Assembly (NCBI GenBank): GCA_965221735.1 | Contig: OZ244910.1 | Coordinates: 2,170,001 to 2,234,000 of the forward strand | Origin: UBA2991 sp965221735 | GTDB lineage: Bacteria > Chloroflexota > Dehalococcoidia > Tepidiformales > Tepidiformaceae | Reading direction: 5' to 3' | DNA: 64,000 nt | In this document: piece after piece, positions 16,703-24,069 of the stretch | Numbering within the stretch: position 1 is the stretch's first letter | Layout: each line of letters opens with the position of its first letter | Position numbers and translations under genes: made by a program | Notes under the pieces: model-generated | What the model saw: the letters and a program-made list of their open reading frames with translations, nothing else | What the model was told of the DNA's origin: nothing | Databases searched by the model: none

Positions 16703-17046
16703 CGCAAGGCCGTTCGTACCGCTTGGGGGTTGAGGCGAGAAGCGTGCCCCGTCCCTTCTCGCGCACGGCCGTAGATAAAGCAGGAGCGGAAGCGGCGGCG
16801 GCTGGGCAGGGGCTCGCCCCGCAGGGTGGGCAGGAAGAAGAACTCCCCGAAGGGGCAGGATCCTCGCCGTAGTCCCCGCAGGTGCGGTCCTCGCAGGGGG
16901 CCAGCGGCAGCCTTGGGCTGTGCGCCCGGGGGCGTCCCGTCGTGGCGCTCCAGGGTGCGCTTGGCGGCCGCGCACGCGCACTGCAGGGGTCCCCGATATC
17001 CGCCGCCGGGGCAGACGCCCTGGAAGCGCTTCGGACTCGTCAACAT
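16699..17046 (-). CDS. Doubtful cysteine-containing ORF upstream of 16460 gene
   Basis: 115 residues beginning MLTSPKRFQGVCPGGGYRG. It is cysteine- and arginine-rich, with FGEFFFLPTLRGEPLPS in the middle. In its favour, its stop overlaps the ATG of the next gene (ATGA). Against it, the composition is poor and part of a neighbouring frame also looks protein-like (PCEDRTCGDYGEDPA), so this may be a decayed or frameshifted gene. Confidence 0.25.
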   Translation of the reverse strand: MLTSPKRFQGVCPGGGYRGPLQCACAAAKRTLERHDGTPPGAQPKAAAGPLRGPHLRGLRRGSCPFGEFFFLPTLRGEPLPSRRRFRSCFIYGRAREGTGHASRLNPQAVRTALR

Positions 17047-17186
17047 GGGTGCGATGGTAGCGCAACTGCTGCGGGCCGTACCGTGGCGGCGCGTGAGCCA
17101 CTTGGGGAGCCCTGCGGCGACGTGAGCGATGAGGCGTTGCGAAACCGACCCTCGCCGCCTACGCGCACGCAGGGCTTGCGAACGTG

Positions 17187-17227
17187 CCCCCTGCAGGGCC
17201 TGCCGTTTGCCGGGGGCGATGTGACGT
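17187..17227 (+). repeat. 41-nt direct repeat, right copy
   Basis: Begins CCCCCTGCAGGGCCTGCCGT. Same orientation as the copy at 12784-12824, 4.4 kb away. The reverse complement (CAAACGGCAGGCCCTGCAGG) resembles the AAACGSCC..TACAGGA motif repeated elsewhere in the island. The rest of 17228-17407 shows no gene. Confidence 0.6.
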
Positions 17228-17407
17228 CATGGGCGCACAAGGCGAATTGGCTCATGCGGGGGGCTGAGCGCTACATCGGACGTGATGGCCTACCAGGTCG
17301 CGTAGACGACGAATGGCTTGTTTCTGATGGCTCGTTGGCCAAAGGCGACCGTACTACGAACCTTCCGCTGGGAGGTCGCCTTGCAGAGGTGAGGCAGCCA
17401 CGCTGCA

Positions 17408-18220
17408 TCACGCTACAGGTGTAGCCCTCGAAGGAACGGCTGGGAAGAGGGTCTCAATGGGTATGCCGACACCGGGCTCTGGATGCACAGTAGAAGGCGT
17501 GTTTCTGTGGACCCTACGCATCTGATCCCATATCAGCATGTCCAGCCCTGCAGCTGGAACCGAACCTGCCTTGGCGAACAGCAGGAAGGCCCTCTCAAAC
17601 AGAAGGTAGTCCTTGGGAAGCCTCCAACCTGAGTCAAAGAAGCCGGCAGCGAGTCCTGCGCGCTGGAGGTGGATATCCACAATGGCTACTTCGTCCGTGC
17701 CGGTATGGTTCCGGACTATCCACGAAGCGGTCTTGTAACCGACTCCTGGCAGTTGAAGCAGCGCGTCGCGCAGACGCAGGGGTTCTTGCGGAAGGGGCGG
17801 CTGCCGAGAAAAGAACTTGAGTGCTGCCGCCACCCTCGCAGCACGTTGGTTGGCGAATCGGTACCTCCGGTGTTCAGCACCGTAGGAGAGGGGCGCTCGC
17901 AGGACCTCTTCGATGGCTTCTATGGAGCCTGGAGACGTAAGGAGTCCCTCACGCCTGAGTGCTAGGAATGCTGCGAGTGCCATCTCGGCGGGAATGCCGT
18001 AGCCGCCAAGTAAGCAGGCGATGGTCTCCTCAGCCAGGCTGCTACCCAGTGCTAAGTGACGAGGCCGAGTTGTCCCGAAGGCCAGAAGATACTGCGCGAT
18101 CCAATACGCTGCTGTCCCAAAGGATGCGGCGTCACCCCATACGAAACGAAGGTGCCGTCTGCTTCCGACATCTAGCATGACCTCCTCAGTCGGGGGTGGG
18201 CAGCTACGTGGCCAGGTCAT
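17408..18220 (-). CDS. OGG-fold (8-oxoguanine DNA glycosylase-like) protein
   Basis: 270 residues from the ATG at 18220; an ATG at 18178 with GAGGAGG just upstream is an alternative start. The helix-hairpin-helix is LLQLPGVGYKTASWIVRN, with the catalytic lysine at K163. The conserved aspartate is in EVAIVDIHLQRA (D182), matching the HhH-GPD arrangement of OGG-type glycosylases. The C-terminal WDQMRRVHRNT is also typical. The N-terminal part does not resemble the base-recognition domain of housekeeping Ogg. It diverges from the operon encoding the PfkB-NDT fusion and QueC-like protein. OGG and QueC homologues also occur together in type IV CBASS, so it is probably part of that module and not general base-excision repair. 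Confidence 0.82.
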   Translation of the reverse strand: MTWPRSCPPPTEEVMLDVGSRRHLRFVWGDAASFGTAAYWIAQYLLAFGTTRPRHLALGSSLAEETIACLLGGYGIPAEMALAAFLALRREGLLTSPGSIEAIEEVLRAPLSYGAEHRRYRFANQRAARVAAALKFFSRQPPLPQEPLRLRDALLQLPGVGYKTASWIVRNHTGTDEVAIVDIHLQRAGLAAGFFDSGWRLPKDYLLFERAFLLFAKAGSVPAAGLDMLIWDQMRRVHRNTPSTVHPEPGVGIPIETLFPAVPSRATPVA

Positions 18221-18429
18221 GACTTACCTGCAGGATCGTTCGAGGCCGCTGGCAGACCCCTGCGCAGTGCCACCGCTGCGGTCGCTGCGACATCGTTGTC
18301 CTCGAGCCTCACAGGAGACCAACTGGCTTCCGAGGCCTCAGTGCCCAGCACTCACTCCCTCGCAAGGTCGCTCCTCTGTTCCTCCGACCTGGGTAGGGGA
18401 ACCGTTCCGCCCGTATCAGTAGGTCGGGG

Positions 18430-18435
18430 TAAAAT
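18430..18435 (+). promoter_or_regulatory. Possible -10 box of the QueC-like operon
   Basis: TAAAAT 51 bases upstream of the ATG at 18486, in the spacer shared with the divergent OGG-like gene. The -35 is not obvious. GGGGAGG six bases before the ATG is the ribosome binding site. Confidence 0.3.
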
Positions 18436-18485
18436 CGGCTGCACAAGGGGACGAGTATAGGCTCTCGAAGCTGAGGGGAGGCACT

Positions 18486-18803
18486 ATGTCCGGTGGGGGA
18501 GGTAGTTCGAGTGGGGGAAATGGGCGTGGTGGTGAAGCGTCCCCTTGCGACCAGTTGAGCTTCGAGGCCAACCTTGCCTCCCCCGTTGAGGATGTGGTTC
18601 AGCGGCTTCGTCTTCGGGCAGAACTGGACGTGGAGCTCCGGAGTGATCGTGTTGTTGTCGCTCGGTTCGAGGGTGATGAGGCGGGTTCAATAGTCACGAG
18701 GCTGCCCGATCTAAGAAGGTGCCTCAGTGCGGGATATACCTTCCGGGCGCGCGTGTTGAGCATGGACGACGGCATCGTCCACGTTGAGGTTGGCCCGGGT
18801 TGA
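18486..18803 (+). CDS. Small protein with glycine-rich N-terminal tail
   Basis: 105 residues. A flexible tail (MSGGGGSSSGGNGRGGEASP) is followed by a compact alpha/beta domain (SFEANLASPVEDVVQRLRLR ... FRARVLSMDDGIVHVEVGPG). No family recognised. It is the first gene of the operon; its TGA overlaps the TTG start of the PfkB-NDT gene. QueC-like enzymes of immune systems (QatC and the type IV CBASS enzyme) are reported, as I recall, to attach a deazaguanine to a partner protein's N-terminus. This tail is therefore a candidate substrate. That is inference only. Confidence 0.75.
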   Translation: MSGGGGSSSGGNGRGGEASPCDQLSFEANLASPVEDVVQRLRLRAELDVELRSDRVVVARFEGDEAGSIVTRLPDLRRCLSAGYTFRARVLSMDDGIVHVEVGPG

Positions 18804-19987
18804 TTGTCGTCGGAGGGATTTATCGCGAACTCTGTCGTGATCCCCAGAGCGATGAGGTGTTCGGCTCAGGTGCACGCGCAGCCTTTGCCCTGAGTGGTGC
18901 CACGACACCCGTGCGGCTACGCTCGGTAGCCTGTGCAGAGGATGCCGATCTGGCTCGAGCCATGGGCATCGAGATGGACTACGAAGAACGGCCGCGGCCG
19001 ATTCGGTTTAGGTACGACACTCCTATCAGTAGGCCGACTCACGACTTCCTCGGTGGTCTGCCGGCCCCTCACCTCGAGGCTGAGGCTGACGTGGTGCTTG
19101 CATTCGGCATGCTTGAGGCAAAGCCTCTGGTGAAGGCACAGCGTCTTGTGATTGACCCACAGAGCCCTGGCCTCACGAGTCTTGGGCAGCACATGGACTG
19201 GAGTGCCGAACGGCTGGCGATAGTCGGCAACCAATCGGAGATCCTGGGGCTGGCTGGTCCTCCACCCGTCCCAATCGCCGAGGCAGCAGAACGAGTCAGG
19301 GTCGAGTATGACGCTGAGGTAGTGGTCGCAAAGTGCGGTCCACGCGGTGCTGTCCTGGTTGACGAGCTTGGCTCAACGCCAATTCCTCCGCACCCTACCG
19401 AGGATGTGTGGCCCATTGGTTCTGGAGACGTCTTTAGCGCCCTCTTTGCATGGGCCTGGGGCGATCAGGAAAGGGGCGCCCGCGAAGCGGCCAACATAGC
19501 ATCAATGGGCACGGCGACATGGTGTTCTAGAGGACCACTTCAGGTTGTCACACCTGAGGGTGAGATCATCTTTCCTCGTGCGGAAGCGAGGGACGTGCAC
19601 CTACACGATGTACGTGTCTACCTCGCCGGACCCTACTTCAACTATGGTGAACGCTGGCTTGTAGACCTGATGCGGGATGGGCTCACGGACCTAGGAGCCC
19701 AAGTATTCTCGCCCTTCCATGAGGTCGGATTTGGAACTCCGGAGAAAGTTGCTCCAGCAGACCTCCGAGGGTTGCATGAGTGCAACAGCGTTCTGGCCCT
19801 CCTCGATGGCGTGGACACCGGGACAGTCTTCGAAGTTGGCTATGCGAGGGCCAACGACATCCCAGTTGTGGGCTTCGCTGCGCGGCCAGACAGTTCCGAC
19901 TTGACGATGTTGATTGGTACAGACGTGCCAATCTTCTCGAGTCCGGCTCAGGCTGCCTATCACGCCATGTGGGCTGGTCTCCATTGA
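18800..19987 (+). CDS. PfkB-type kinase fused to nucleoside 2-deoxyribosyltransferase
   Basis: 395 residues starting at a TTG that overlaps the previous stop (TTGA). Residues 1-255 form a ribokinase/PfkB-like domain, with the C-terminal signature WPIGSGDVFSALFAWAWG holding the catalytic aspartate D210. Residues 265-395 are a nucleoside 2-deoxyribosyltransferase domain: VYLAGPYFNYGE (substrate loop), SPFHEVG, and GTVFEVGYA with catalytic E345. The first domain would phosphorylate a nucleoside or sugar; the second would cleave or exchange the base of a deoxynucleoside. The next gene, QueC-like, starts at the overlapping TTG. The fusion sits beside an OGG-like glycosylase, so all three large proteins act on modified bases or nucleosides. 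The substrates are unknown. Confidence 0.85.
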   Translation: MIVVGGIYRELCRDPQSDEVFGSGARAAFALSGATTPVRLRSVACAEDADLARAMGIEMDYEERPRPIRFRYDTPISRPTHDFLGGLPAPHLEAEADVVLAFGMLEAKPLVKAQRLVIDPQSPGLTSLGQHMDWSAERLAIVGNQSEILGLAGPPPVPIAEAAERVRVEYDAEVVVAKCGPRGAVLVDELGSTPIPPHPTEDVWPIGSGDVFSALFAWAWGDQERGAREAANIASMGTATWCSRGPLQVVTPEGEIIFPRAEARDVHLHDVRVYLAGPYFNYGERWLVDLMRDGLTDLGAQVFSPFHEVGFGTPEKVAPADLRGLHECNSVLALLDGVDTGTVFEVGYARANDIPVVGFAARPDSSDLTMLIGTDVPIFSSPAQAAYHAMWAGLH

Positions 19988-20580
19988 AGAGAGCTCTTCT
20001 GTTCTCTGGGGGCGTGGACTCGTCCGCACTTGCTCAGCTGGAGCGGCCCCAACTGGCCATTGCCATCGACTACGGTCAAGTTCCGGCTGCGGGGGAAATG
20101 CGAGCCGCCGCAGCCATCTCCAAGCGCCTGGGCCTCCCCCTGGAGACGATAGCAATCGACTGTTCTTCCCTCGGAAGTGGCGAGATGGTAGGGGTCGAGG
20201 CCTCACAGCATGCGCCAACTCCCGAGTGGTGGCCATACCGGAATCAACTCCTAGTGACCCTAGCCGCGCCGGTAGCCCTGAAGTTTGGCGTGGACGAGAT
20301 CCTCCTTGGGACCGTGCTGACCGACAGCCAGAATGCTGACGGCACTGCCGACTTTGTTGAGGCACTGAACCAGCTCATGATCCTCCAGGAGGGCCGAGTA
20401 CGCGTTTCTGCGCCGGCCTTGAGCAAGACGTCGGCCGAGCTCGTGGAAGACTCTGGCATCGGGCCCTCCCTCTTGGCTTGGACCCACTCCTGCCACGTGG
20501 CGAGCCTTGCGTGCGGGGAGTGTCGCGGCTGCGCCAAGCGTGCCGATGTGCTCAACGACCTTGACTTTGAGCTTCTCTGA
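19984..20580 (+). CDS. QueC-like 7-cyano-7-deazaguanine synthase family protein
   Basis: 198 residues from a TTG overlapping the preceding stop (TTGA). The PP-loop ATPase motif SGGVDS is at 8-13. QueC-type residues follow: IDYGQ, PYRNQLL (84-90), and LGTVLTDSQNADGTADFVEALN. The zinc site is C170, C177, C180 and C183 (CHVASLACGECRGC). True QueC makes preQ0 for queuosine. Here no queD, queE, folE or TGT gene lies nearby, and the operon partners are a kinase/NDT fusion and a glycine-tailed small protein. This resembles the repurposed QueC proteins of Qat and type IV CBASS. No CD-NTase, QatA ATPase or TatD gene is present, so it is neither of those systems. Confidence 0.88.
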   Translation: MKRALLFSGGVDSSALAQLERPQLAIAIDYGQVPAAGEMRAAAAISKRLGLPLETIAIDCSSLGSGEMVGVEASQHAPTPEWWPYRNQLLVTLAAPVALKFGVDEILLGTVLTDSQNADGTADFVEALNQLMILQEGRVRVSAPALSKTSAELVEDSGIGPSLLAWTHSCHVASLACGECRGCAKRADVLNDLDFELL

Positions 20581-20774
20581 CCCGGTTTGATTGGCGTCTT
20601 GGCTTTGCGAGTACTCGTCTCCTGTGGGTCTACGCTGGCACCTTTCACGTCGATTGTGCCGGGTTCCTACAGCCCTTGCCGCTGCGAGACCTCGTCTGCG
20701 TACCGCTGGGCGGCGGCACCGCCGTTCCCCTGGCGAGACCCGGTACGATGCTGGGACGTAAGAAGTGAGGCCCC

Positions 20775-21212
20775 ATGACTGGAGAGCCGGATTTGGGAAT
20801 GGAGTCGCCCGCCGTCCGAACCCACCTTGAGATGATGCAGCGGGTGGTTGAGCGGATGGCCTACAACAGCCGCTCGTGCAAGGTCTGGTGTGTCACGCTT
20901 GTTGCCGCCGTCCTCGTGCTGATTGCGCGCACCGGCGAGGCGCAGCACGCGCTCTTGGCCATTGTCCCCACGGTGCTCTTCTTGGTGCTGGACATGTACT
21001 ACCTGGTGCAGGAGCGAGGCTTTATCGCGTCCTACGACAACTTCGTCGAGGAGTTGCACAAGCGGGATCTGGTCCCTACAGACCTCTACGCGATTTCGCC
21101 CGAGGGGTCGCTACCCCAGCTCTTCCTGGGCTCGTTCGCGTCATTCTCGACAGGGCCGTTCTACGCTGCGATGGTTGCCACCATCTTGTTGGCCTGGCTA
21201 GTGATTCTCTAG
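20775..21212 (+). CDS. Three-TM membrane protein paired with TIR-like gene
   Basis: 145 residues. After a cytoplasmic helical start (HLEMMQRVVERMAYNS) come membrane segments at about 36-52 (VWCVTLVAAVLVLIA), 58-76 (ALLAIVPTVLFLVLDMYYL) and 125-145 (FYAAMVATILLAWLVIL). The stretch LDMYYLVQERGF is a pattern I associate with small membrane proteins beside TIR-like genes. It lies 13 bp upstream of the TIR-like gene, so the two are probably co-transcribed. A membrane-disrupting effector or a membrane-bound sensor is plausible. No biochemical motif allows a choice. Confidence 0.7.
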   Translation: MTGEPDLGMESPAVRTHLEMMQRVVERMAYNSRSCKVWCVTLVAAVLVLIARTGEAQHALLAIVPTVLFLVLDMYYLVQERGFIASYDNFVEELHKRDLVPTDLYAISPEGSLPQLFLGSFASFSTGPFYAAMVATILLAWLVIL

Positions 21213-21225
21213 AAGGGACAGGGCG

Positions 21226-21792
21226 ATGGCGCGCAAGACTCCGCGACACAGGGTATTCGTCAGCTTTCACGAGAAAGACATCGACTACAAAGAGCGATTT
21301 GTCCGCATGATGGCCAGACGCATGGTCGACAGGTCCGTGGACACAGGGAACATCGATGATGCCGGGATCAAGACCGCGACGATCCGCAACAAGATTCGCG
21401 ACGACTATATCCGCGATGCCACGGTCACGGTGGTCCTGATTGGCCCCTGTACGTGGCAGAGAAAGCACGTCGACTGGGAGATAGGCGGAAGCCTGCGTGA
21501 CACGAGGACGAATCCCAGGTGCGGCCTGATTGGCATTCTGCTGCCGAATCACCCTGACTACGGGAAACGCCGGCACAACCCGAAGCGAGTTCCCCCGCGC
21601 CTAGCAGACAACGCCCGGGGAGACGATCCGTACGCGTACATCTACGACTGGCCAGAACCGTGGGCCCCTGCTCGAGTTGCCGAGTGGATTCACCGAGCGT
21701 TCGTGCGCAGGAAGGGATCCCCACCGAACCAGCAGCGGCAGTCGTTTGGTCGGAATTGGACCCGACGCAAGTGCAACCAGGGATGGGGCTAG
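21226..21792 (+). CDS. TIR-like (MTH538/DUF1863, ThsB-type) domain protein
   Basis: 188 residues starting MARKTPRHRVFVSFHEKD; FVSFH is the strand A/BB-loop start of the TIR-like family. Further hallmarks are DRSVD, IRDDYIRDATVTVVLIGP, the KHVDWEIGGSLRDT helix with a candidate catalytic glutamate, GLIGILLPNH, and IYDWPEPWAPARVAEWIHRAF. Such proteins make NAD-derived signals in Thoeris-type immunity. GGGACAGG precedes the ATG. Upstream is the three-TM protein; no ThsA (SIR2/SLOG) gene is present. A two-gene TIR/TM defence unit is inferred. The 3' end overlaps the minus-strand gene at 21789 by 4 bp. Confidence 0.85.
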   Translation: MARKTPRHRVFVSFHEKDIDYKERFVRMMARRMVDRSVDTGNIDDAGIKTATIRNKIRDDYIRDATVTVVLIGPCTWQRKHVDWEIGGSLRDTRTNPRCGLIGILLPNHPDYGKRRHNPKRVPPRLADNARGDDPYAYIYDWPEPWAPARVAEWIHRAFVRRKGSPPNQQRQSFGRNWTRRKCNQGWG

Positions 21793-21980
21793 CTGAAGGT
21801 CGCGCTTTGGCCTGAGTGGTCCTCAAGGGCTGGGGTCTCGGGTTCCGAGCCATCTGCGCCAGTCGACGCTGCCTGTCGGCGCAGGTGCTCCCGTACGATC
21901 ACTCGGGCAAGTATCCGCAGCCCTGTCTCGAGCTTCTCGCACTGTTCCGGGGTGTACGGGTCCCGGGTCGCGCCGTCCAT
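21789..21980 (-). CDS. Small helical hypothetical protein
   Basis: 63 residues starting MDGATRDPYTPEQCEKLETG, then ILARVIVREHLRRQA and an acidic tail. GGAGAGAGGA lies five bases before the ATG, good ribosome-binding evidence. No family recognised. It converges on and slightly overlaps the TIR-like gene. Confidence 0.55.
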   Translation of the reverse strand: MDGATRDPYTPEQCEKLETGLRILARVIVREHLRRQAASTGADGSEPETPALEDHSGQSATFS

Positions 21981-22212
21981 GCGTCCTCTCTCCAGTCCTT
22001 AGCACTCCAGCTTGCTGTCATGCGTCCCTGAGGTAACCCCACCTAAGGGGGTTGTCTCGTGAACTTCTGCCCCTTGACGAGTTGCCAATTGAGTGGAGAC
22101 AGGCCCGGCTAGTAGCGCGGGAGCGGTCAGGGCTGTCGGCAGCGTGAGTACTGCAGGGCCCGCAACATCGAGAGGGAGACGCCGGCTTGTCTCCTACCCT
22201 CGCTCAGTGGCA

Positions 22213-24069
22213 CTAGGCTAGAGCTAATTCGCCGAAGAACCCTGTGTCCGCGGATACGGGTTCACCCACGCCGTCGACGACCAAGGCCCGGTCCAAGAAC
22301 CGGTTGCCCTCTTCACAGGCGGTCTCCGGCAAGAGCGCGCAGCTATGGCAGGCCGCCAGATTGCACGAGCCTGGCCCCTGTCCGTACTCCTGACCAAGCT
22401 CAGCACAGACCGGATCGGAGGAGCACCACATGGCGTGGCGAAGTGCCTGCTCGATGACTCGGTCAAGGCTCCCTGGGTGTCCAAGGCGTACGAGCCCGCC
22501 GAGCGTGCCATCCGAATCCCCTGCGGCCGTGTAGATGAGAACTCCTGCCATCGGGGCAGTGGCATCCGCAGAGACGTAGAGGCGTTCTCGTAGAGCTGCC
22601 GAGCTATAGCCAGACTCGTACGTTAGGCGGTTGATGACCAAGTGGGCAAAGGTGTGCATCAAGAGGAAGCGAGGTGAGAGGCCACGTTGTCCGTGGCCCC
22701 CGTTCGCTCGCTCAAGGCGGCGAAGAAGCGTGTTGCAGCGCTCCTGGACGGCAGGGAGCTTCTCCCAGGCCTGGAGTCTTGACTCGTCCAACTCGATGAA
22801 GATCCCTTCGCCATGTGTCACGTGAGCAGGCAGCCAATCGGCGTCAGGTGCAAGGGGCTCGCGCCGAAGCAGATTCCTCCGCTCGTGGTCTTCTAGAGAA
22901 TCCTCGAACTCCACGCGACTAAAGCCCACAAACACTTCTGTTGCCCTTAGGCGTTCAATCAGCGTGATTCCCTTCGCCCGCTGGCTGAGGATATCTCCGT
23001 AGGCGCCGAGACTAGTGTCGCGGATCGTGATCTCAGAGTGGTCAGATGCCTTCCGCAAGATGGAGAATTCTGCCCTTCGAAAGGCCGTCTCACGGTCGTC
23101 TCCATCAGAGACGTCCGGGCGGGCAACACCATCACCTCTCTGGACAGTTTGGAGGGCGGCCTCAATCGCCTCATCGCCCCAAGGTTGCAGGAGTCGCGGC
23201 TGCTGCGCTTTAAGGGTCGTCGCCGTCGGCTCAAACCCTGCCTTCCTAGAGAGATCGATGAACGTCGAGAGTGGAGGCTGTTCCAGCACTTGCATCAAGG
23301 CGTCCGGAGCGCTGCTAGTCTCTCTAGGCACGTATATGGAGGACCGGGTGTGGGCAAAGTAGACGTTGGATGATGTCCGGAATGTCGCTCGGACGTTCTC
23401 GTCGCAAATGCTCGACGCTTCGCTCCCCAACCAGGGAGTTGTGCCCGGACACCGGTAGCGCTCGTCTTCGTTGAGCGAGAGCGAGCTTCCATATGTGACC
23501 CCACGGAGGGACCTGCTTTCCCCGCACTCGCACTTTGCGCGGCCGGTGGCGAGCAACTGCATCGGACGATTGCAGAGAGGGCGTGAGGTCCTGTGGACCC
23601 ACTCTCTCCACGGGAAGTCGAATAGATGGCCGACAGCGCACATCCCAACGAACCGGACTTGCAGCAACCGTGGCTTGCGTCCCTGTGGCCTGCAAGTGCA
23701 CTCGCCGATTTCCTTGTAGGTCAGAGGGAGGTTTGACAAGTGGTGACAGCTTGGGCAGTAGTGCCACTGGGGGAACCGGAGCATGGGTACGCGCAGGCCA
23801 GTGTTCGGTACCTCGCCTTGCGTTCGCCCTCGCCGCAGGTCTGGAGGGAGTCTGAAGTGGTCGACACCGAGTGCCTCCTCCAGTCGCCACTCGCTGACTA
23901 CGAACTCATCCGGTTGGAGGTTGGCGCTGCTTTCGCTTTCTCGCTTGTACCAGTGATCCAGGCCTGCGGTGATCATGGACGCGCCATCGGCGCCGACTAC
24001 GAGGGACCCAACCCCGAAGGGGCGAATAAGCTGAGCACGCCTGAGCGGAACTCTGCGCACCAACGTCAT
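22213..24069 (-). CDS. drmB: DrmB-like DUF1998 protein of a DISARM-like operon
   Basis: 618 residues from the ATG at 24069 (MTLVRRVPLRRAQLIRPFGVGSLVVG), which overlaps the helicase stop by one base (TAATG). An N-terminal zinc site contains YCPSCHHLSNL and CTC. The C-terminal DUF1998 domain has FLLMHTFAHLVINRLTYESGYSS, then DPVC and the signature CNLAACHSCALLPETACEEGNRFLDRALV. In DISARM, DrmB partners the DrmA helicase in recognising incoming DNA. Last gene of the operon. Usual DISARM DrmC and methylase genes are not adjacent; an unrelated PLD protein is 12 kb away. 21981-22212 downstream has no gene; AACCCC-ACCTAAG-GGGTT (22035-22052) could be a terminator hairpin. Confidence 0.82.
   Translation of the reverse strand: MTLVRRVPLRRAQLIRPFGVGSLVVGADGASMITAGLDHWYKRESESSANLQPDEFVVSEWRLEEALGVDHFRLPPDLRRGRTQGEVPNTGLRVPMLRFPQWHYCPSCHHLSNLPLTYKEIGECTCRPQGRKPRLLQVRFVGMCAVGHLFDFPWREWVHRTSRPLCNRPMQLLATGRAKCECGESRSLRGVTYGSSLSLNEDERYRCPGTTPWLGSEASSICDENVRATFRTSSNVYFAHTRSSIYVPRETSSAPDALMQVLEQPPLSTFIDLSRKAGFEPTATTLKAQQPRLLQPWGDEAIEAALQTVQRGDGVARPDVSDGDDRETAFRRAEFSILRKASDHSEITIRDTSLGAYGDILSQRAKGITLIERLRATEVFVGFSRVEFEDSLEDHERRNLLRREPLAPDADWLPAHVTHGEGIFIELDESRLQAWEKLPAVQERCNTLLRRLERANGGHGQRGLSPRFLLMHTFAHLVINRLTYESGYSSAALRERLYVSADATAPMAGVLIYTAAGDSDGTLGGLVRLGHPGSLDRVIEQALRHAMWCSSDPVCAELGQEYGQGPGSCNLAACHSCALLPETACEEGNRFLDRALVVDGVGEPVSADTGFFGELALA

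Noticed and set aside
16882..17424. Plus-strand frames around 16.8-17.4 kb
   Set aside because: Low-complexity composition and passage through the 41-nt repeat; no start site support.
17408..20580. Type IV CBASS, Qat or Dpd system
   Set aside because: No CD-NTase, QatA/QatB/TatD, TGT-like DpdA or preQ0 genes are found near the QueC-like gene.
19984..20580. Housekeeping queuosine biosynthesis gene
   Set aside because: No queD, queE, folE or tgt nearby, and the gene is translationally coupled to a kinase/NDT fusion within a mobile island.
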